A stretch of 10,154 nt of DNA, taken from positions 1 to 10,154 of the forward strand of contig VAXD01000102.1 in NCBI GenBank assembly GCA_005884155.1, given 5' to 3'. Origin of the DNA: Actinomycetota bacterium. Its GTDB lineage: Bacteria > Actinomycetota > Thermoleophilia > Gaiellales > Gaiellaceae. Numbering within the stretch: the first letter of the stretch is position 1; every line of letters begins with the position of its first letter. Of the stretch, positions 7,081 to 10,154 are shown piece after piece. The position numbers were made by a program, and so were the translations under genes. Below the pieces are notes generated by a model, which was not told the origin of the DNA, did no database searches, and was given only the letters and a program-made list of their open reading frames with translations.

Positions 7081-8718
7081 TCATGCGGCTACCTCAATCC
7101 GTGTTCCGGAACGCTTCGCCTGGTACATCGCCTCGTCAGCGATTCGGAGCAGCTCCTCGGGCTCCTGCCGGCAGTTGCTGGTCGCGATCCCGAAGCTTGC
7201 CTTCAGCGTGCGCACGAGCGGATCGATGTTCGACTCGATCGCGTCGATGATTCTGGCCACGACGTCGCGCGCGTCGTGCTCGCCGGCTTGACCGAGAAGC
7301 AGCGCGAACTCGTCGCCGCCGACGCGGAAAGCCCAGTCCTCGCTGCGCACGAGCTCCTCGAGCAAGGAGCCGAACTTCTCGAGCACACGGTCGCCGATCA
7401 CGTGCCCGTGAAGGTCGTTGATCTGCTTGAAGTTGTCGAGGTCGAGGAACACGAGAGAGAGCGCGCGATCCTCCGAACGCTCGCTCGCCTCCTGCAATTC
7501 GCGCAGGAGCGCCCGGCGGTTCAGCAAGCGCGTGAGGGGATCGTGGTCGGCAAGGAAGCGCGTCTCGGCGAGCTGGGTCGCGACGGCCAGCGCCTCCATC
7601 GCGTGGTTCGCGAAGATCCGTAGCGCCTGGAGGACGTTCTCGGTGGGCAGCAGGCGGTTCTGCGGCTCGTCGGCCCAGAGCACTCCCCGGACCGTGCCGT
7701 CGGTGTCGTAGAGCGGGACGACCAGCCAGTGGTGGTTCCAGGCAGCAGGCCCGCGTCCGTTGCGAACCGACTCGTAGACGACCTGGCTCCGGCCGACCCT
7801 GCTCTCGGCCTCATCGCGCGGGACGAGGTAGCAGCCGGCAATCTCGAAGCGGGGCTCGAAGAGCCGCGAGATCAGCGCTAGCTCGAGGACCGCGGTCCTT
7901 GCCTCGTCGTTTTCGTCCCAACCGGCGGCTGCCGCTGGGCGCAGCAGCTCGCTGTCCTTGTCGCGAAGCTCGATCAAAACCTTGTCGAAGCCGAGCGCCT
8001 CCTGCACGGCCTCGCAAACCGAGTTGAGGATCGCCTCGGTCGTCATAGTCTGTGGCAGCTGCGAGGAGACCCGAAGCAGCTGCTCGAGGCCGGTCTGGTG
8101 GCGCTCCAGCCGCTCGCGCTCCTGGGCCATCTCCAGTGCGAGGGCCGCGTGCGAAGCGAGCGTCACGGCGAGCGCCAGCTGTTCGTCGTCAGGGCGGAGG
8201 CCGTCGAGCGGCTCGCCGAAAGACATGACGCCGAGGATCTGGCCGTCCGAGCGCTCGAGCCGGACGAAGAGCTCGTCGTTCGGGTGCCAGCCCTCGGGGC
8301 CCTCGACGATCGGCTCGCCGGCCGGCACGAACCTCGTTCCCTTGTCCTTCGACCAGTCGAAGGCGTCGTTCGGGATGAAGTACGCGCCCGCGCGCAAGAA
8401 CCTCGGGTGGAGCAGCGGCTTCCAGCTGTCCCAGTCGTAGATCTGGCCGAGGAGCGCCTTCCGAACGAGCGTGCTGCCGTAGACCGTCTCGACGTAGAAG
8501 TCGTCCCACTCGGGCCGGTAGACGTTGAGGACGACCGTCTGGAATCCGAGCGTCTCGGAGACTGCGCGCGCGATCGTGTCGAGGACGGAACCGACGTCGG
8601 CGCCGCTTCGCACTGCCCGGCTGACGGCGAGCAGGCCCTGCAGGGACGACGCGAACTCGGCGGTCGCGACGGCGCCGTCCGAGTCGTTGGTTTCTCGTTG
8701 AATTTGCCTATTTGTCAT
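7081..8718 (-). CDS. GAF-GAF-GGDEF diguanylate cyclase
   Basis: This 545-aa cytosolic protein has no membrane segments. The frame is open to 8979, but the upstream part is low-complexity and runs through palindromes, so ATG 8718 (MTNRQIQ) is preferred; no strong Shine-Dalgarno is seen. Two GAF-like sensor domains (about 38-198 and 228-378) are joined by a helical linker. The C-terminal GGDEF domain (about 383-545) has FLDLDNFKQIND, the signature GGDEF at 467-471 and an RxxD inhibitory site (RSED, 458-461) five residues before it. It should therefore make c-di-GMP from two GTP with product inhibition. The first GAF includes an unusual W/D/F-rich stretch (IYDWDSWKPLLHPRF). It is the first gene of a two-gene unit with the HD-GYP gene, pairing synthesis with breakdown. 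The ligand of the GAF domains is unknown. Confidence 0.94.
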   Translation of the reverse strand: MTNRQIQRETNDSDGAVATAEFASSLQGLLAVSRAVRSGADVGSVLDTIARAVSETLGFQTVVLNVYRPEWDDFYVETVYGSTLVRKALLGQIYDWDSWKPLLHPRFLRAGAYFIPNDAFDWSKDKGTRFVPAGEPIVEGPEGWHPNDELFVRLERSDGQILGVMSFGEPLDGLRPDDEQLALAVTLASHAALALEMAQERERLERHQTGLEQLLRVSSQLPQTMTTEAILNSVCEAVQEALGFDKVLIELRDKDSELLRPAAAAGWDENDEARTAVLELALISRLFEPRFEIAGCYLVPRDEAESRVGRSQVVYESVRNGRGPAAWNHHWLVVPLYDTDGTVRGVLWADEPQNRLLPTENVLQALRIFANHAMEALAVATQLAETRFLADHDPLTRLLNRRALLRELQEASERSEDRALSLVFLDLDNFKQINDLHGHVIGDRVLEKFGSLLEELVRSEDWAFRVGGDEFALLLGQAGEHDARDVVARIIDAIESNIDPLVRTLKASFGIATSNCRQEPEELLRIADEAMYQAKRSGTRIEVAA

Positions 8719-8743
8719 CGCCGCAGGTGGCCTAGTACTGGCA

Positions 8744-8803
8744 CTCAAACCATCGGAGACAAAGGGCGGCCTCACATCACCCGGTCGGGTGACCCCGTTT
8801 GAG
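8744..8803. repeat. Nested inverted repeats in 5' leader of GGDEF gene
   Basis: An outer pair, CTCAAAC (8744-8750) and GTTTGAG (8797-8803), encloses a perfect inner hairpin TCACCCG (8777-8783), loop GT, CGGGTGA (8786-8792). All bases in both stems match. The structure lies 26-85 nt upstream of the GGDEF start codon, so it could fold in the leader RNA, or the tight inner palindrome could be a dimeric-regulator operator. It matches no c-di-GMP riboswitch consensus that I know. Confidence 0.5.
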
Positions 8804-8834
8804 CGCGAGAGGACCCATCCAGCCGTCCGAAAGG

Positions 8835-8867
8835 GCCATGTCCGAGGGACAGTCCCTGGGACATGGC
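8835..8867. repeat. 33-bp near-perfect palindrome with GGACATGGC arms
   Basis: Outer arms GCCATGTCC (8835-8843) and GGACATGGC (8859-8867) are perfect complements, as are inner arms AGGGAC (8845-8850) and GTCCCT (8852-8857) about a central A. Only the G/G at 8844/8858 breaks the symmetry. It could be an operator for a dimeric regulator, a cruciform, or a member of a dispersed palindromic repeat family. Confidence 0.7.
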
Positions 8868-8919
8868 TCCGAGCGGTCGCGGGAGGGCGAAAGCACGCTT
8901 GAGCAGATGATCTGCCCTG

Positions 8920-8971
8920 GACACGTCCGAACGGGACAGGTCCGGGGGCCTGTCCCTCTGACATGTCCGAA
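8920..8971. repeat. Hairpin flanked by 12-bp direct repeats (GACAYGTCCGAA)
   Basis: The hairpin has arms GGGACAGG (8933-8940) and CCTGTCCC (8949-8956), perfect over 8 bp. It is flanked by GACACGTCCGAA (8920-8931) and GACATGTCCGAA (8960-8971), which are 40 bp apart start to start, one base different, and on the same side of the helix. The motifs TGTCC, GGACA and TCCGA are shared with the 8835-8867 palindrome, indicating one repeat or operator family. Confidence 0.6.
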
Positions 8972-9038
8972 ACGCTCACGCTTCGCCGCTGCAGCCGACA
9001 CGCGCGCCGCGGCTACTGAACGTTCGTTCGGGAAGGAG

Positions 9039-9111
9039 TGCCCCCGGCGGGATTCGAACCCGCGCTACGGCCTTGAAAGGGCCGTGACCTGGACCGCTAG
9101 TCGACGGGGGC
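9039..9111 (-). tRNA. tRNA-Glu (anticodon UUC)
   Basis: A complete 73-nt cloverleaf reads on the minus strand. The acceptor is GCCCCCG with CGGGGGC, perfect over seven pairs, with discriminator A at 9039. The D arm is GAC/GTC. The anticodon stem CGGCC/GGCCG holds loop CTTTCAA, with TTC in positions 34-36 (plus-strand 9075-9077). The variable loop is four bases, and the T arm GCGGG/CCCGC holds loop TTCGAAT. CCA is not encoded, so the 3' end must be added by nucleotidyltransferase. It reads GAA and GAG codons. Confidence 0.97.
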
Positions 9112-9120
9112 GGCTCGCCA

Positions 9121-9126
9121 AGGATA
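9121..9126 (-). promoter_or_regulatory. Possible -10 box of tRNA-Glu
   Basis: TATCCT on the minus strand, nine bases before the mature 5' end of tRNA-Glu, fits a TANNNT -10 hexamer. No good -35 is seen at the usual distance, so support is weak. Confidence 0.25.
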
Positions 9127-9140
9127 GCCCGCCGGGGTTA

Positions 9141-9270
9141 GGAGGAGAGGGCGCGGAAACGCCGCAAAGGGTGGACAAACGCGGCAAGAGAGCTCGGGCC
9201 ACGTCAGCCACGTGCGCCGTCGGCGCTCTCTCCCTCCGTGCCGTTAAGGAACGCCGCAAAGCGTGGACAA
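9141..9270. repeat. Imperfect inverted repeat and 21-bp direct repeat with DnaA-box-like cores
   Basis: A purine-rich arm at 9141-9154 (GGAGGAGAGGGCGC) is imperfectly complementary to GCGCTCTCTCCCTCC at 9223-9237. Separately, a 21-bp direct repeat occurs at 9158-9178 and 9250-9270: AACGCCGCAAAG, one variable base (G or C), then GTGGACAA. The last part matches the complement of the high-GC DnaA box TTGTCCACA at eight of nine positions in both copies. The spacing is 92 bp. The stretch otherwise holds no gene. Confidence 0.5.
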
Positions 9271-9328
9271 TCGCTCGCCGGCAAGCTGGATCCAATCTCA
9301 TGGCGATTGCGGTCGATCTCGCGCGAGC

Positions 9329-9517
9329 GTGCCTCAACGACTGGAACTTCCATCGCCACGAGAACCGATCGCCTGCCTCGCCGCTTACCTCGACACTCGT
9401 GAGCGACGGTGTGTTGCGCGCTACTGCGTCGTCTGCAGCGCAGCGCTAGCGGGTCGGCAACGTAAGTACTGCTCCGACCGCTGCAAGAAGCACGCCTACC
9501 AGCAAAGACAGCACTGA
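9329..9517 (+). CDS. Small CxxC/CxxxC zinc-binding-type protein
   Basis: The last 30 residues form a compact Cys motif, CVVC then, after GRQRKYC, CSDRC, followed by a basic helix KKHAYQQRQH. This CxxC-x(n)-CxxxC plus Arg/Lys/Gln-rich helix is common in small actinobacterial zinc-finger-like proteins and in the tails of DNA-associated proteins, which suggests nucleic-acid binding. GTG 9329 gives 62 aa; a GTG at 9263 gives 84 aa, but that one lies inside the 21-bp direct repeat. Neither has a clear Shine-Dalgarno. The N-terminal half is unremarkable, so this may be the end of a longer, decayed gene. It is convergent with the 9598-10113 gene. Confidence 0.45.
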   Translation: MPQRLELPSPREPIACLAAYLDTRERRCVARYCVVCSAALAGRQRKYCSDRCKKHAYQQRQH

Positions 9518-9597
9518 CTCACCCCTCGTTCCGATCCGACACTCCCGCCCGCCTTCGTCCCCACCCAGCTCAGCCTGACCGAGCAGCGAGGGGAAAT

Positions 9598-10113
9598 TCA
9601 TCGATGCAAATTAGGGACCTCTGCGACATCGGCGAGCAGGTCGGCGTACTGGTTGATCGTCGTTCGCACCTCGTCGATCGCTTGGCGCAGGCCGTTGACT
9701 TCGCTCCAGGAAGCCTCCCATTCGACCCGGGTCGTGGTCGCGGGTCGCTGGTCTTCGTGGTCCTGGAGGCGCGGATGCCAGACCGAGAGAAGTGGTCGCA
9801 GCGCGTTGTTGAGGATGGTGACTGCGAGTAGGCCGAAGGAGGCTTGACCGTCCTCTTTGGGCTGGGCAACACCCGGGCCATAACGGCGCAGAATGTCGCG
9901 GGTGGTCGGGAAGAGGCTGTACAGCGATGTCAGTGCCTCACGCTGGAGGCCGGCGCCAGGCGCCAGGGGAACGGAGGCGATGCGGGTGACGAGCTCGACG
10001 TAGAGCTCCCAAGCGGCGCGCCGTTCGTCGTCGTTGGGTTCCCAGGTCTGCTCGACGCCGCCGAGACCGAACGGCAGGTTGAGCGAGACCTTGTAGGAAG
10101 TGGGGCGCGGCAT
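9598..10113 (-). CDS. Conserved-looking hypothetical protein, mostly helical
   Basis: This complete 171-aa protein begins at ATG 10113 and has a good Shine-Dalgarno. It has no signal peptide, membrane segment or Cys motif. The N-terminus (YKVSLNLPFGLGGVEQTWEP) looks beta-rich. The rest is predicted helical with Trp, Leu and Arg at regular spacing (RDILRRYGP, ILNNALRPLLSVWHPRL, and INQYADLLADVAEVPNLH near the end). I do not recognise the family and assign no function. The balanced composition and tidy frame suggest a real gene. It sits in an accessory-looking stretch beyond tRNA-Glu. Confidence 0.85.
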   Translation of the reverse strand: MPRPTSYKVSLNLPFGLGGVEQTWEPNDDERRAAWELYVELVTRIASVPLAPGAGLQREALTSLYSLFPTTRDILRRYGPGVAQPKEDGQASFGLLAVTILNNALRPLLSVWHPRLQDHEDQRPATTTRVEWEASWSEVNGLRQAIDEVRTTINQYADLLADVAEVPNLHR

Positions 10114-10125
10114 GGAGGCCCTCCC
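10114..10125 (-). promoter_or_regulatory. Strong Shine-Dalgarno within a self-complementary sequence
   Basis: GGGAGGG ends six bases from the ATG at 10113 and is the only strong ribosome binding site seen in the window, which fixes this start. The bases GGAGGGCCTCC are self-complementary, so the site could fold on itself and reduce access, although the loop would be small. Confidence 0.7.
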
Positions 10126-10154
10126 GTCGACGCAGGAAGGAATCTTGTCACCGG

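Larger units (their letters stand above)
8719..9038. other. Gene-free palindrome-rich region upstream of the GGDEF gene
   Basis: These 320 nt lie between the GGDEF start and the 3' end of tRNA-Glu. No convincing protein-coding frame is present. The plus-strand open frame crossing this stretch runs straight through the antisense of the tRNA, and the minus-strand frame is an N-terminal over-extension. The content is mostly inverted repeats, listed separately, and must include the GGDEF promoter. The motif TGTCC/GGACA and the pentamer TCCGA recur many times between 8825 and 8971. Confidence 0.6.

Noticed and set aside
5794..7623. 609-codon open frame on the plus strand
   Set aside because: It is antisense to the HD-GYP and GGDEF genes, has Arg/Glu/Leu-biased composition typical of high-GC shadow frames, and shows no domain.
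8835..8971. CRISPR array
   Set aside because: The repeats are short and palindromic, differ from each other, and lack regular spacers or cas genes.
8719..8979. 87-residue N-terminal extension of the GGDEF protein
   Set aside because: The sequence is low-complexity, crosses the nested palindromes and adds no domain; ATG 8718 begins the plausible protein.
8799..9449. 216-codon plus-strand open frame
   Set aside because: It runs through the antisense of tRNA-Glu, giving the familiar spurious RRDSNPR translation, and through palindromes.

Overview
High-GC bacterial DNA, most likely from an actinobacterium. The support is a DivIVA/Wag31-like coiled-coil protein, a zinc-ribbon/class III cyclase/ATPase fusion, GTG and TTG starts, and several multi-domain c-di-GMP proteins. 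The style recalls deep-branching soil Thermoleophilia (Gaiellales/Solirubrobacterales), but that placement is an impression and not something the sequence proves.

Left part (1-4569, minus strand). A nucleotide cyclase fused to an AAA/STAND-type ATPase runs off the left edge. Next comes a two-gene unit: a lipoprotein cupredoxin, then 2 nt later a membrane PilJ-like/PAS/GGDEF/EAL protein. Centre (4689-5936). A small His/Asp-rich membrane protein is divergent from a DivIVA-domain protein. Right-centre (5933-8718, minus strand). A GAF-GAF-GGDEF diguanylate cyclase is followed 18 nt later by a GAF-HD-GYP phosphodiesterase whose catalytic domain is broken by an internal deletion and frameshift. Right end (8719-10154). 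A 320-nt gene-free stretch rich in palindromes precedes tRNA-Glu(UUC). Beyond it lie short repeats, a small CxxC/CxxxC zinc-binding-type ORF, and an unrecognised conserved-looking 171-aa protein.

Functionally, the window is dominated by second-messenger signalling. One gene probably makes cAMP, and three proteins make or degrade c-di-GMP (one GGDEF, one GGDEF+EAL, one damaged HD-GYP). The most unusual observations are four. Three gene-free gaps each hold a tRNA 3'-half-like module (T-arm plus G-rich acceptor strand) on the plus strand. A periplasm-facing copper protein is translationally linked to a c-di-GMP sensor. A roughly 34-nt deletion removes a conserved Asp of the HD-GYP domain. A set of nested palindromes lies upstream of the diguanylate cyclase gene.
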